A stretch of 64,000 nt of DNA from Holophagales bacterium (GTDB lineage Bacteria; Acidobacteriota; Thermoanaerobaculia; Multivoradales; Multivoraceae), in assembly GCA_009845425.1 (NCBI GenBank), contig VXZQ01000012.1:186001-250000 (forward strand), written 5' to 3'. The translations under genes and the position numbers were made by a program. Shown in pieces: positions 1-9,529 of this stretch. Below the pieces are notes generated by a model. That model was given only the letters and a program-made list of their open reading frames with translations, did no database searches and was not told the origin of the DNA. The stretch's first letter is position 1. Each line of letters opens with the position of its first letter.

Positions 1-224
1 CGGGAGACCTGGTCGTCTTCTTCACGGACGGAGTCACCGAGGCGATCAACGTGTCGAACGAAGAGTTCGGCCTTGAGTCGCTTCAGGGTCTGTTCGCCGA
101 CGGCCGGACTCCAACCGCCCGGGAAGCCGCCGAGATGATCCTGCAGGCCGTACAGGACTTCGCCGGCGAAGCACCGCAGTTCGACGATCTGACTTGCATG
201 ACCTTGCGTGTCGCCGACGAGTGA
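1..224 (+). CDS. SpoIIE/RsbU-type PP2C serine phosphatase, C-terminal end (partial)
   Basis: The window opens inside this gene; only the last 73 codons (reading from base 3) are present. They match the C-terminal end of SpoIIE/RsbU-class PP2C phosphatases: a strand ending FFTDGVTEA, then EEFG, a helical stretch and the closing APQFDDLTCMTLRV, whose paired Asp are usual metal ligands of the fold. In this family the enzyme dephosphorylates a STAS-domain antagonist and so frees a sigma factor from its anti-sigma kinase. The stop overlaps the GTG of the following RsbW-like gene by 4 bases, which fits a partner-switching pair. The N-terminal sensor part (often REC, PAS or HAMP) lies outside the window, so what controls the enzyme cannot be seen. 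Confidence 0.82.
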   Translation, partial: GDLVVFFTDGVTEAINVSNEEFGLESLQGLFADGRTPTAREAAEMILQAVQDFAGEAPQFDDLTCMTLRVADE

Positions 225-640
225 GCGCTACCCTCCAGCTCCGTGTTCCGAACCGGATCGAGGAACTTCCGGGTGTCTCGGAAGCCGTGGAGGCGCTCGG
301 GCAGGAGGAGCGTTGGGCGCAGGACGTGACCTACGCGATCGTGCTGAGCCTGGAAGAAGTGGCGACGAACGTCGTGCGTCACGGCGGCGGTGAGCCCGGC
401 AGCAGCGAGATCGAAATCGAGGTCACGTCGAGCGACGACGAGGTCCGGGTCGAGGTTCGCGATGACGGAAGGGCCTTCGACCCCTTCCACGAGGCTCCCG
501 AACCGGACCTGGACGCGGCAGTCGAGGAACGGCAGATTGGCGGGCTGGGAGTCCATTTCGTGAAGGTCCTCATGGACGAGACTTCGTACAGCCGCGAGGG
601 CGGCCGCAACCACGTCACCATGGTCAAGCGCCGGAGTTGA
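221..640 (+). CDS. RsbW-like anti-sigma factor serine kinase (GHKL ATPase)
   Basis: A 139-residue single-domain GHKL ATPase. The N-box is visible as SLEEVATNVVRHGGG (Glu and Asn for Mg-ATP), followed by the G1 motif VEVRDDGRAFDP and the G2 segment GGLGVHFVKVLMD. Size and motif order match RsbW/SpoIIAB kinases, which bind a sigma factor or phosphorylate its STAS antagonist. The GTG at 221 is chosen because it overlaps the phosphatase stop (GTGA) and begins a sequence typical of the family; an in-frame ATG at 194 would add nine residues without family resemblance. No STAS antagonist or sigma factor gene is in the window. The stop overlaps the TTG of the next gene. Confidence 0.83.
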   Translation: MSATLQLRVPNRIEELPGVSEAVEALGQEERWAQDVTYAIVLSLEEVATNVVRHGGGEPGSSEIEIEVTSSDDEVRVEVRDDGRAFDPFHEAPEPDLDAAVEERQIGGLGVHFVKVLMDETSYSREGGRNHVTMVKRRS

Positions 641-1881
641 ACCGCGGCACGGGACTGCTGAGAGCGATGCGCGCACGTGCTGCTCAGACAGCTCTGACCG
701 CGTCAGCTTGTGCCGCGGCGGCGTTGCTCGCCGCGGTGCCCTCGGCGGCTCAGCCGGCGGCACCGCCGACTGAGCCGGAAGGGACGCCTGGCGTTACGGC
801 CGAGCGCATCCTGTTCGGGCAGTCCGCCGCCTTCAGCGGTCCGGCTGCCGAACTGGGCAGAGGGATGCGGCTCGGCATCCAGGCGGCGTTCAAGGAGGCC
901 AACGATGCCGGCGGCGTGCACGGCCGGCGCCTGGAACTCGTCACGGTGGATGACGGCTACGAGCCGGAGGCCGCGATCACGAACACGCGGCGCCTGATCG
1001 AGGACGAGGGTGTGTTCGCGCTGGTTGGCGGCGTCGGCACGCCAACCTCCCGCTCGGCGGTACCGGTTGCCGAGGAGGCGGGTGTGCCGTACATCGCTCC
1101 GTTCACCGGCGCGGGCTTTCTTCGCAACGAACCGCACGTGATCAACCTCCGCGCCTCCTACGCCCAGGAGACGGAGGAGATGGTGGAGCGCCTGACCAGG
1201 GACCTGGGCATCGAGCGGATCGCGGTCGTCATCCAGAACGACTCCTTCGGGCGTGCCGGCCTTGCGGGCGTTCGCGCCGCGTTCGACAGGCGGGGCATGG
1301 AGGCGGTCGCCATCGGCGTCTATCCACGGAACACAACCGCCGTCAAGACGGCCCTCGTGGACATCGAACTGGGGCGGCCCGAGGCCGTCATCATCGTGGG
1401 CGCCTATCAGCCGGTGGCCAGCCTGATCGCCTGGGCCCGGCACACAGGCCTGGATCCGGTGTTCATGACCCTGTCCTTCGTGGGCAGCAATGCCCTCGCG
1501 GAAGAACTCGGTCCGCGCGGCGCCGGTGTCTACGTCACCCAGGTCGTGCCGTTTCCGAGTGCGCGGAACTCGAGGGTCGCCACCGCCTACCGGCGTGCGC
1601 TGCGCGCCCATACACCCGGCGCCGAGCCCGGTTTCGTCTCGTTCGAGGGCTACCTTGCCGGACGTCTCGTGATCGAGGCGCTCGAGCGCTGCGGGACGAT
1701 GGTCGATCGCGACCGCTTCATCGAGGTCCTCCGCAGCGCCGGCTCGATCGACCTGAATGGCTTCCGCCTCGTGTTCGGCGACGGTGACAACCAGGGTTCG
1801 GACGCCGTGTTCCTGACCGTAATCGACGAACGGGGCCGGTATCGGCCCGCGACGCGTCTCGAAGCCGCGGTGAGCGAATGA
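637..1881 (+). CDS. LivJ-type periplasmic substrate-binding protein
   Basis: A 414-residue type I periplasmic binding protein like those of branched-chain amino acid/amide ABC importers. A signal peptide with an Ala-rich core ends near VPSAAQ; the mature part starts with GVTAERILFGQSAAFSGPA, typical of the family, and continues with VNDAGGVHGR-like and RSAVPVAEEAGVPYIAPFTGA segments. Start choice: TTG 637 overlaps the previous stop (TTGA); ATG 667 would give a compact signal peptide and is also possible. No LivHMGF importer genes follow. Instead the stop overlaps the start of a histidine kinase (ATGA). This suggests the protein serves as an extracytoplasmic ligand sensor for the kinase rather than for uptake; that role is inference. 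Confidence 0.8.
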   Translation: MNRGTGLLRAMRARAAQTALTASACAAAALLAAVPSAAQPAAPPTEPEGTPGVTAERILFGQSAAFSGPAAELGRGMRLGIQAAFKEANDAGGVHGRRLELVTVDDGYEPEAAITNTRRLIEDEGVFALVGGVGTPTSRSAVPVAEEAGVPYIAPFTGAGFLRNEPHVINLRASYAQETEEMVERLTRDLGIERIAVVIQNDSFGRAGLAGVRAAFDRRGMEAVAIGVYPRNTTAVKTALVDIELGRPEAVIIVGAYQPVASLIAWARHTGLDPVFMTLSFVGSNALAEELGPRGAGVYVTQVVPFPSARNSRVATAYRRALRAHTPGAEPGFVSFEGYLAGRLVIEALERCGTMVDRDRFIEVLRSAGSIDLNGFRLVFGDGDNQGSDAVFLTVIDERGRYRPATRLEAAVSE

Positions 1882-4034
1882 TCACGTGGTTCCGACGACT
1901 GGCCGAGGCCCGTTACAGGATCGCCACGCAGCTCTACGTTGGCATCGGCGGCGCGGCCGCGCTGACGCTCGCGGCCAGCCTCGTGGCGCTGTTCGCCTTC
2001 GCTCAGGTCGGCGATTCGCAGAACCGGGTCACCCAGGGAACGGTGCCTGAACTGGCGGCCGCGTTCGGCGTCGCCCAGGGCAGCGGAACGCTGGTGGCGG
2101 CGGGCCCCAGGCTGACGGCGACGGCGAACCAGGACGAGCTGACGCGGGCAGTCGTGGAGATGGCGCCCGCTCAACGGGCCTTCGAGCGCGAACTCGAGGA
2201 CCTGATGAGCAGGGGGATGGGGTCCGAGGAGTCGCTTGGCGGCGACGCGGAGATCGTGAGCATCCAGGCGCGTGGCGGAGAGCTCATCGGGAACATCGCG
2301 GCCATCCAGGAGTCGGTTGCGGAGGGCTTTGAACTGAGCGCGGAGAGCGCGGCGCTGCGGTCGGAACTGGAGTCGCTCCACAGCCGGATCGAGGCGCTTC
2401 TGGTGCCTGCTCTCGACAATCAACTGTTCTACGCGATGACCGGTTTTCGCTCGTTCGAGCTTGCCCCCGCGTCCCGTGAGGTCCACTTCTCGGAACCGGA
2501 GATCGACCGCTACCGCGTGCTGGTCGGCCTTCAGCAGGACGTCACGATCATCGATCAGCTCCTGAAGAGTCTGGCGGTGCTGACCGACCGGCCGCTGATC
2601 GAGCCGGTCGAGGAGCGGTACGAGTCGGCAGCGACAAGTATCGAGCGCGCCCTCAGCGCGATCGACGAAACCGCGACCTCGGACCGTTTGAAAGCGCTCT
2701 TCGGCGAGATGCTGACGAAGAGTCGTACCGCCTTCGACCTGAGGCGCCAGGAAGTCGACGTGCTCGACCGGCAGCAGGCGCTGCTGGAGGAGAACCAGAA
2801 CCTGGCCGTCGACCTCGGCGGCGACGTCGAGAGTCTGGTCGCCGCTTCGCAGGCCCGTACCGATGCTGCGACCATGGCGGCGTCGCAGGCCATCAGAACC
2901 GGCCGGGCACTGCTCCTGGCGCTCAACGTCCTCAGCATCGCCGGAGCGATCTTCATCGGTTGGCTGTTCGTCGGACGATTGCTGGTGCGACGTTTCGAGG
3001 CGCTTTCGAGCAGCATGCGGGAGATGGCGGGGGGCAACCTGGAAGCCGAGATCGGGATCGGCGGCAAGGACGAGGTCGCGGACATGGCGGCCGCCCTCGA
3101 GGTCTTCCGCCGTCACGCGCTGGAAGTGCAGCGACTGAACCTGGTCGAGAAGCTGGCGGACGAGCTGAAGGAGAAGAACGACGAGCTGGAGGTCGTGCTG
3201 GTCGACCTGCAGAAGGCCCAGGACCAGATCGTGATGCGCGAGAAGCTCGCGGCGCTGGGCGAACTCACGGCCGGCGTCGCCCACGAGATCAAGAATCCCC
3301 TGAACTTCGTCAAGAACTTCTCCGAAGTGTCCTCGGAACTCCTCGAAGAGGTCGACGAGATCATGAAGGAGAACGAGGACGGGAGCCTGAGCGAAGACCA
3401 GCGGGAGGAGATCGGGGAGATCTTCGAGGACCTGAGCGGCAACCTGAAGCTGATCCAGAACCACGGCGAGCGCGCCAACCGGATCGTCACGGACATGCTG
3501 AAGATGGGCCGGGGCGCGGCCGGTCGCGAGGAGGCCGACATCAACCGTCTGGTCGACGAGCACATCGGGCTCGCCTACCACAGCGCCCGAGCTTCCGACT
3601 CGGACTTCAACCTGACCATCGAGAAGGATTTCGATCCGGACCTTGGCACCCTGGAGGTCGTGTCCCAGGACGTCGGTCGCGTGTTCCTCAATCTGGTCGG
3701 CAACGCCTGCTACGCCACGAACGAGAAGCGGCTCACCACGGACGATGAGTCCTACGAACCGACACTCACCGTGACGACGCGGAGGATGGACGACGGCGTC
3801 GAGGTCCGGATCCGGGACAATGGCAACGGAATCCCGCAGGACATCGTGGACAAGATCTTCAACCCCTTCTTCACGACCAAACCGACCGACCAGGGCACGG
3901 GCCTCGGTCTGGCGCTCTCGGCCGACATCGTGCGCGAGCACGGCGGCATGATCCGGGTCGATACGGTGCCGGGCGAGTTCACGGAGATGATCGTCGAGCT
4001 GTCCGCGGCGCCTCCTGACATCGAGCTGCCTTGA
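1878..4034 (+). CDS. Membrane sensor histidine kinase with HAMP domain
   Basis: 718 residues. A first membrane helix lies at about 20-42, then a helical periplasmic sensor region of about 290 residues, a second membrane helix at about 335-362 ([17 protein letters not shown]), a HAMP segment, and a coiled coil leading to the H-box [16 protein letters not shown] with the phosphoacceptor His near residue 469. The N-box ([15 protein letters not shown]), G1 ([10 protein letters not shown]), F-box ([11 protein letters not shown]) and G2 ([13 protein letters not shown]) are all present, so the kinase looks active. About 55 acidic residues are inserted between the H-box and the second dimerisation helix, as in ZraS/PAS-less kinases of this subgroup. 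No response regulator gene lies between it and the downstream exporter. It is coupled to the binding protein by ATGA and to the ATPase by TGATG. Confidence 0.9.
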   Translation: MITWFRRLAEARYRIATQLYVGIGGAAALTLAASLVALFAFAQVGDSQNRVTQGTVPELAAAFGVAQGSGTLVAAGPRLTATANQDELTRAVVEMAPAQRAFERELEDLMSRGMGSEESLGGDAEIVSIQARGGELIGNIAAIQESVAEGFELSAESAALRSELESLHSRIEALLVPALDNQLFYAMTGFRSFELAPASREVHFSEPEIDRYRVLVGLQQDVTIIDQLLKSLAVLTDRPLIEPVEERYESAATSIERALSAIDETATSDRLKALFGEMLTKSRTAFDLRRQEVDVLDRQQALLEENQNLAVDLGGDVESLVAASQARTDAATMAASQAIRTGRALLLALNVLSIAGAIFIGWLFVGRLLVRRFEALSSSMREMAGGNLEAEIGIGGKDEVADMAAALEVFRRHALEVQRLNLVEKLADELKEKNDELEVVLVDLQKAQDQIVMREKLAALGELTAGVAHEIKNPLNFVKNFSEVSSELLEEVDEIMKENEDGSLSEDQREEIGEIFEDLSGNLKLIQNHGERANRIVTDMLKMGRGAAGREEADINRLVDEHIGLAYHSARASDSDFNLTIEKDFDPDLGTLEVVSQDVGRVFLNLVGNACYATNEKRLTTDDESYEPTLTVTTRRMDDGVEVRIRDNGNGIPQDIVDKIFNPFFTTKPTDQGTGLGLALSADIVREHGGMIRVDTVPGEFTEMIVELSAAPPDIELP

Positions 4035-4771
4035 TGGCTGCCCAGGCCTCGGCCGCGTCGGTGCATCGTGGCCCGGTCTTCTCCATGAAGGGCGTGACGA
4101 AGGTGTACGCGATGGGCGAAGTCGAGGTCCATGCGCTGCGCGGCGTCGACCTGGAACTCCACGAAGGCGAGTTCACGGTCCTGCTCGGACCGTCGGGAAG
4201 CGGCAAGTCGACCCTGCTGAACATCCTGGGCGGTCTCGACCGGCCTACCGCCGGCCGGGTGACCTACCGTGAGGGGGATCTGAGCGAGGCCGGAGAACGG
4301 GCCCTGACCCGTTACCGTCGCCGCCACGTGGGCTTCGTGTTCCAGTTCTACAACCTGATCCCCTCGCTCACCGCGCGCGAGAACGTAGCCCTCGTCACCG
4401 AAATCGCCGGCGATCCGATCGCACCGGAGGAGGCCCTGGCGCTGGTCGGCCTGAAGTACCGCCTCGACCACTTTCCGTCGCAGATGTCGGGTGGCGAGCA
4501 ACAGCGGGTCGCGATTGCCCGGGCCATCGCCAAGCGGCCGGACGTGCTGCTCTGCGACGAACCGACGGGAGCTCTGGACATCAGCACCGGCATCGCCGTG
4601 CTGGGCGCGCTCGAGAGGGTGAACTCCGAACTGGGTACGACGACTGCCGTGATCACCCACAACGCGGCGATCTCGGCAATGGCGGATCGAGTAATCTCGC
4701 TTGCAGACGGCCAGATCACGAGCGACGTCCGCAACGCGACGAAGCAGCCGGCGGCCACGATCGAGTGGTAG
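4034..4771 (+). CDS. ABC exporter ATPase, MacB/LolD type
   Basis: A 245-residue ATP-binding subunit of the LolD/MacB/FtsE-like group. Walker A is [14 protein letters not shown], the Q-loop follows in [19 protein letters not shown] (a hallmark FQxYNLIP), the signature is [15 protein letters not shown], and Walker B is [12 protein letters not shown] with the H-loop in VITHN. ATG 4034 is used; it overlaps the kinase stop by one base (TGATG). Twenty-seven bases after its stop begins the FtsX-type permease, and the HlyD adaptor follows, so the three form one export system that acts on envelope substrates rather than importing solutes. Confidence 0.93.
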   Translation: MAAQASAASVHRGPVFSMKGVTKVYAMGEVEVHALRGVDLELHEGEFTVLLGPSGSGKSTLLNILGGLDRPTAGRVTYREGDLSEAGERALTRYRRRHVGFVFQFYNLIPSLTARENVALVTEIAGDPIAPEEALALVGLKYRLDHFPSQMSGGEQQRVAIARAIAKRPDVLLCDEPTGALDISTGIAVLGALERVNSELGTTTAVITHNAAISAMADRVISLADGQITSDVRNATKQPAATIEW

Positions 4772-4798
4772 GCCAGGCGTGACTCCGGAAACCGGTCG

Positions 4799-7168
4799 AT
4801 GAAAGCCCTAGACCGCAAGCTGCTGCGCGACCTCTGGAACGTGCGGTCCCAGGTGCTGGCGATCGCCCTGGTCGTCTCGTCGGGGATCGCGCTCCTGGTC
4901 ATGGCGCAGGGAGTGTTCGGCTCGCTCCTGACCACCCGCGACGCCTACTACACCCGGTACGCCTTCGCCGACGTGTTCGCCGGCGCCAAGCGCGTCCCCA
5001 ACTGGATCGAGGAACGCATCGCGGCGATCCCGGGAGTCAGGCAGGTCCAGACCCGGGTGGTCGTGAGCGTCTCGCTGGACGTGCCCGGAGTCACCGATCC
5101 GGTCAACGGACGCCTGATCTCCCTGCCGGATCGCGGCCGGCCGGCGCTCAACGACCTCGCGCTGCGCCGCGGGCGGTTCCTGGACCCGGACCGGGCGGAG
5201 GAGGCCCTGGTCGGCGAGCGCTTCGCCGAAGCTCACGGCCTCGATCTGGGTGATCGTCTGTTCGCGGTCATCAACGGTCGCCGCCAGCCGCTGGAGATCG
5301 TCGGTGTCGCGCTCAGCCCGGAATTCGTCTACGGCATCGGTCCGGGAGAGCTGGTCCCGGATCCGAAGCACTTCGGCTTCCTGTGGATGACCCGGAGGCA
5401 CCTGGCCACCGCGTTCGAGATGGAGGGCGGGTTCAACGATGTCGCCCTGACGCTCGCCGACGACTCCCCCAGCCTCGAGCGCGCTGCGATCGTCGAGCTC
5501 GACGCGATTCTCGATCCGTACGGCGGTCTGGGCGCGATTCCGCGTGCGGACCAGACCTCGAACTGGTACCTCGAGAACGAGTTGACGCAGCTCGAGAACA
5601 TGGGACTCCTGGTGCCGTTGATCTTCATCGCCGTGGCCACGTTCCTGCTTAACGTGGTTCTGCGGCGAACCGTCGCGGTGCAGCGCGAACAGATCGCCGC
5701 GCTCAAGGCTCTCGGCTACTCGAACCTCCGGCTCGGCATCCACTACGTGCAGTGGGCCGTCGTCGTGGTGGCCCTGGGCGCTCTGCTGGGGATCGGCGCC
5801 GGCCTGTTGCTGGCCGAAGCGATGCTCGGCCTCTACATGGAGTACTTCCGCTTCCCGCTCCTGATCTACAACGTGTCGGCGTCGAGCATTCTGATCGCCG
5901 TCGGAGTGAGCCTCGTCGCCGCGACGGTGGGCGCGCTGGGGGCGGTGCGCAGCGTCGTCTCGCTGCCGCCTGCCGAAGCGATGCGCCCGGCGGCGCCCGA
6001 GACCTTTCGGGTCTCCCTGTTCGAACGGCTGGGCGCCCGGCGATGGTTGTCGCAGCCCGCGCGGATGGTGCTGCGCAACCTGTCGCGACGCCCGGTGCGC
6101 GCGGGCCTGTCGATCGTGGGTATCGCCTTCGCCGGCGCGATCATGGTCGTGGGCTCGGCGATGATGGACTCGATGGACGAACTGCTCGAAGTGCAGTTCA
6201 ACATCATCCAGCGCCAGGACCTGTCGGTGAGCTTCTTCGAACCGGTCGAGCGAAGCGCGGTGCACGAACTCGCGGCCCTCTCCGGCGTGCTGCAGGTGGA
6301 GCCGACGAACGGCGTCGCGGCGCGGCTGCGGAACGGCCACCTGCAGAAGCAGACGGCGATCCAGGCGCTGGCGCCCGATGCCAGGTTGCAGCGCGTGGTC
6401 GATGTGGACTATCGCGCCATCCGGCTCGACCGGCCGGGTCTCGTCCTGTCCACGCTGCTGGCGGAGCAGTTGCAGGTCGAGCCGGGCGACACGCTGATGG
6501 TCGAGATCATGGAGGACGGCAGGCCGGTGCGCGAGGTCGTGCTGACCGACACCGTCGACGACCTGCTCGGCGTGACGGCGTACATGGAGCAGGAGTCGCT
6601 CCGGCGGCTGGTGCGGCGCGACGACACGATCAGCGGCGCGATGCTCAAGATCGACAGCCTGGCCGAGGAACGGCTGTTCGGCCTGCTGAAGGCGATGCCG
6701 GCGGTGGCCGGAGTGACGTTGCGCAGCGCCGCGCTCGAGAACATCCAGACCTACATGCTCGACAACATGTCGATGATGATGAGCGTCAACCTGCTCTTCG
6801 CGGTGATCATCGCCTTCGGGGTGATCTACAACACGGCGCGGATCTCCCTGTCCGAGACCAGCCGTGAACTCGCCAGCCTGCGGGTGATCGGCTTCACCCG
6901 CGGCGAGATCTCCTCGATCCTGCTGGGCGAACTCGGGATCCTCACCGTGGCCTCGATTCCACTCGGTCTGCTCCTCGGCTACGGCATGATCGCCGGCGTC
7001 ATGAGCGCTTTCGAGAGCGAGCTGTTCCGGTTGCCGGTCGTGGTCGACCCGAACACGTTCCTGGTTTCCGCGGCGACGGTTCTCGGGTCGATGGCCGTCT
7101 CGGCCTGGACGGTGCGTCGTAAGCTCCACGACCTCGATCTCGTCGCGGTGCTCAAGACCCGCGAGTAG
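4799..7168 (+). CDS. ABC exporter permease with duplicated FtsX domains
   Basis: 789 residues with two FtsX/MacB-type halves. The first has an N-terminal helix (about 15-40), a periplasmic domain to about 265, then three helices (about 268-292, 318-345, 362-388). The second repeats the plan with a helix at about 435-458, a second periplasmic domain and three helices at about 665-690, 718-742 and 758-778. This resembles the single-chain permeases of the mechanotransmission (type VII) ABC superfamily, which use periplasmic domains to drive lipoprotein, peptide or drug movement without carrying substrate through the membrane. It pairs with the upstream ATPase and the HlyD adaptor 14 bases downstream. 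The substrate is unknown. Confidence 0.88.
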   Translation: MKALDRKLLRDLWNVRSQVLAIALVVSSGIALLVMAQGVFGSLLTTRDAYYTRYAFADVFAGAKRVPNWIEERIAAIPGVRQVQTRVVVSVSLDVPGVTDPVNGRLISLPDRGRPALNDLALRRGRFLDPDRAEEALVGERFAEAHGLDLGDRLFAVINGRRQPLEIVGVALSPEFVYGIGPGELVPDPKHFGFLWMTRRHLATAFEMEGGFNDVALTLADDSPSLERAAIVELDAILDPYGGLGAIPRADQTSNWYLENELTQLENMGLLVPLIFIAVATFLLNVVLRRTVAVQREQIAALKALGYSNLRLGIHYVQWAVVVVALGALLGIGAGLLLAEAMLGLYMEYFRFPLLIYNVSASSILIAVGVSLVAATVGALGAVRSVVSLPPAEAMRPAAPETFRVSLFERLGARRWLSQPARMVLRNLSRRPVRAGLSIVGIAFAGAIMVVGSAMMDSMDELLEVQFNIIQRQDLSVSFFEPVERSAVHELAALSGVLQVEPTNGVAARLRNGHLQKQTAIQALAPDARLQRVVDVDYRAIRLDRPGLVLSTLLAEQLQVEPGDTLMVEIMEDGRPVREVVLTDTVDDLLGVTAYMEQESLRRLVRRDDTISGAMLKIDSLAEERLFGLLKAMPAVAGVTLRSAALENIQTYMLDNMSMMMSVNLLFAVIIAFGVIYNTARISLSETSRELASLRVIGFTRGEISSILLGELGILTVASIPLGLLLGYGMIAGVMSAFESELFRLPVVVDPNTFLVSAATVLGSMAVSAWTVRRKLHDLDLVAVLKTRE

Positions 7169-7182
7169 GGAAGAAGGGAACG

Positions 7183-8385
7183 ATGAAGACGCGGCGCTGG
7201 GTGTTGTGGGGAGTGGGGCTGGTCGTGGTCGCGGCGGCCGTGTTCTTCGGCACGCGTCCGCAGCCGGTGCCGGCGGAACTGGCCGAGGTGACGCGAGGAC
7301 CTCTCGAAGTGACCGTCGACGACGAAGGCGAGACGAGGGTCCGGGACCGTTTCGTCATCTCGGCGCCGCTCGCCGGCCGCGTGCTTCGAATCGAACTCGA
7401 GCCCGGCGACGCCGTGGTCGCGGGCGAGACGGTGCTCGCGATCTTTCTGCCTTCCGCGCCGGTGCTTCTCGACGCCCGCAGCCGGGCCGAGGCGGAGGCG
7501 GCGGTGGAAACCGCGACCGCCGCGCTGGGCCAGGCCGAAGCGAACTACGAGCGGTCTGCGGCCGAACTCGTCTACTCGCGTTCCGAGGCCGGACGCTACC
7601 TGCGGCTGAGTCAGGAGGGAATCGTCTCGGTCGAGACGATGGAAAGCGCCCAGCTCGACCTCGACACCCGGCAGGAAGCCGTGGAGGCAGCCGACTACGC
7701 GGTGCGCACGGCCCGCAGCGAGTTGCAGGCGGCGCGGGTCCGCCTGCTGCAGTTCAGCGCCGAGAGCGCGGAGGACATGAACGGTACGGCAATCCGGATC
7801 GTGTCGCCCGTCTCGGGCGTCGTTCTCCGTCGCGTGCGGGAGAGCGAGTCCGTCGTGCCCGCCGGCGAAGCGCTGCTCGAGGTTGGCGATCCGGCGCAGA
7901 TCGAGGTGGTCACGGACTATCTGTCGAAGGACGCCGTCCGCATGCGCTCGGGCCAGCGCGTGCTGATCGATCGATGGGGCGGCGATCGCCCTCTGCTGGG
8001 CCGGCTCCGGCGGGTGGAACCGTCGGGCTTCACGAAGATCTCGGCGCTCGGGGTGGAAGAGCAGCGGGTCAACGTGGTCATCGACATCGTCGATCCGCCT
8101 GCCGTCTGGGCCGGTCTCGGCGACGGATTCCGGGTTGAGACCCGGGTCGTCGTGTGGGAGAGCGGGGACGAACTGAAGGCGCCGACCGGGGCGCTTTTCC
8201 GGCGCGACGAGAGCTGGGCGGTCTTCGCGGTGGAGCGTGGCCGGGCCGCACTCCGGATGATCGACGTCGGCGAGCGGAACGCGCGGGAAGCCCAGGTTCT
8301 CGCCGGCCTCGAGCCCGGCGAGCAGGTCGTCGTTTACCCGAGCGACAGTCTGAGCGACGGTTCGCCGGTCGCGGCCGAACTCTGA
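7183..8385 (+). CDS. HlyD/MacA-type periplasmic adaptor subunit
   Basis: 400 residues. An N-terminal membrane anchor (WVLWGVGLVVVAAAVFFGT, about 6-24) is followed by a barrel-sandwich half (VISAPLAGRVLRIELEPGDAV), a long alpha-helical hairpin rich in Ala, Glu and Arg (about 100-190), the second lipoyl half (IRIVSPVSGVVLRRV), and a beta-barrel and membrane-proximal region. There is no lipobox Cys, so it is held by the helix. A start at ATG 7183 has a GGGAAGAAGGGAACG leader with a good Shine-Dalgarno core. It ends the plus-strand operon; only 13 bases separate it from the convergent gene. No TolC-like outer membrane channel is encoded nearby. Confidence 0.9.
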   Translation: MKTRRWVLWGVGLVVVAAAVFFGTRPQPVPAELAEVTRGPLEVTVDDEGETRVRDRFVISAPLAGRVLRIELEPGDAVVAGETVLAIFLPSAPVLLDARSRAEAEAAVETATAALGQAEANYERSAAELVYSRSEAGRYLRLSQEGIVSVETMESAQLDLDTRQEAVEAADYAVRTARSELQAARVRLLQFSAESAEDMNGTAIRIVSPVSGVVLRRVRESESVVPAGEALLEVGDPAQIEVVTDYLSKDAVRMRSGQRVLIDRWGGDRPLLGRLRRVEPSGFTKISALGVEEQRVNVVIDIVDPPAVWAGLGDGFRVETRVVVWESGDELKAPTGALFRRDESWAVFAVERGRAALRMIDVGERNAREAQVLAGLEPGEQVVVYPSDSLSDGSPVAAEL

Positions 8386-8398
8386 CCGTCGCGGCGGT

Positions 8399-9529
8399 TC
8401 ACGAGGAGAGGGGGCCGATGACCCCCTCCGCGAACTCGTGGAGCATCGCCATCTCCTCGTCCTGCTCGAACCAGCCGACGTGGTGCCACAGGAAGAACTC
8501 GTCGATGCCGAAGGTCTCGTTGAGCCGCCCCACGTGGTCGAGCACCTGCTGGCGCGACCCCATCCACAGCCGGCCCATCGGTACTTCGTAGGGAGGGGCG
8601 TTGTAGGCGAAGTTGAAGAGCCACTCGAAGCCTTCGTAGAGCTTCTTCGTCTCGGCCGGGTTTCGTCCCATGATCAGGTGTCCGCCCAGCGCGAGCATGT
8701 CGTTGGGGCCGATGATCCGGCCGTGTTGCAGCGCTTCCTCCAGGCAGATGTCCAGGGTCAGGGGGATGAACTCCTCCTTCGACTCGTTGAACATGCCCAT
8801 CATCTTGCCGCCCTCGCGGGCCCAGAACTTCGCGGTGCCCATGCTGTAGCTGAACGGTGCGTAGACCGGCGGATGCGGGTCGTTCTGCAGCGGGCGGGGA
8901 ACGATCCCGATCTCCTTCAGCGTGCCTTCACTGGTGACCGAGCCGGGCGACCATTCGCTTGTGGGCGCGAAGGTCCAGTCCATCGCCGGAGGCGCCTGCC
9001 AGAACTCGCCCGAGATGCTCACCACCTCCTGCGTCCAGAGCGCTTTCACGAGTCGCCAGTTCTCCTCGAACGCGCGGCGGTTGCGTCTGTCGACCTCCGA
9101 CTTGTCGGAGTGCGTCGCCGTGATCCCGATGTGCTGGCCGAAGGTGCCGGTCCACCGGGGCGTGTTGCCCCTGGTGAAGCCGGCGAACATGCGGCCGCCG
9201 GTGAAGTGGTCGAGCATCGCCAGGTTCTCGGCCAGTTGAATCGGGTTGACGGCGGTCAGGTTCATGCCGAGCTGGCCGACGCGCATCCGCTCCGTGTGCT
9301 GGGCGACGAAGTAGTCCCAGAACAGCGGATTCGTCGTCGTCTCGATCCCCTCCACCTGCAGATGCTGCTCGGTCATGCAGAAGCCGGTGTAGCCGACCGA
9401 CTCGGCGAACGTCATCTGCGTCTGGAGATTCGCCATCAGCGCCTGGAACCGGTTCGGGTCCGATCCCGCGCGGCCGACCTGTTCGCCCAGGCGCCGCATG
9501 TATGGGATGGCGAGGATGACGAACTCCAT
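8399..9529 (-). CDS. Luciferase-like flavin-dependent monooxygenase (LLM class)
   Basis: 376 residues from the ATG at 9529. This start overlaps the upstream Rieske gene stop by one base (TGATG) and begins with MEFVILAIPYMR, the usual first strand of the luciferase-like TIM barrel; the open frame upstream of it is low-complexity arginine-rich shadow. Family features include VGYTGFCMTEQHLQVEG (the EHH-like active-site turn, here EQH), LGMNLTAVNPIQLAENLAMLDHFTGGRMFAGFTRGN, and a C-terminal helical region. Enzymes of this class use reduced FMN or F420 supplied by a partner reductase; no such reductase is next to it. Coupling to a Rieske oxygenase suggests both act on the same organic substrate. 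Confidence 0.88.
   Translation of the reverse strand: MEFVILAIPYMRRLGEQVGRAGSDPNRFQALMANLQTQMTFAESVGYTGFCMTEQHLQVEGIETTTNPLFWDYFVAQHTERMRVGQLGMNLTAVNPIQLAENLAMLDHFTGGRMFAGFTRGNTPRWTGTFGQHIGITATHSDKSEVDRRNRRAFEENWRLVKALWTQEVVSISGEFWQAPPAMDWTFAPTSEWSPGSVTSEGTLKEIGIVPRPLQNDPHPPVYAPFSYSMGTAKFWAREGGKMMGMFNESKEEFIPLTLDICLEEALQHGRIIGPNDMLALGGHLIMGRNPAETKKLYEGFEWLFNFAYNAPPYEVPMGRLWMGSRQQVLDHVGRLNETFGIDEFFLWHHVGWFEQDEEMAMLHEFAEGVIGPLSS

Noticed and set aside
1650-7129. Two long open frames on the minus strand opposite the histidine kinase and the ABC permease (763 and 773 codons)
   Set aside because: They are rich in Arg, His, Asp and Gln, have no recognisable domain and lie exactly opposite well-supported genes; GC-rich DNA yields such antisense frames.
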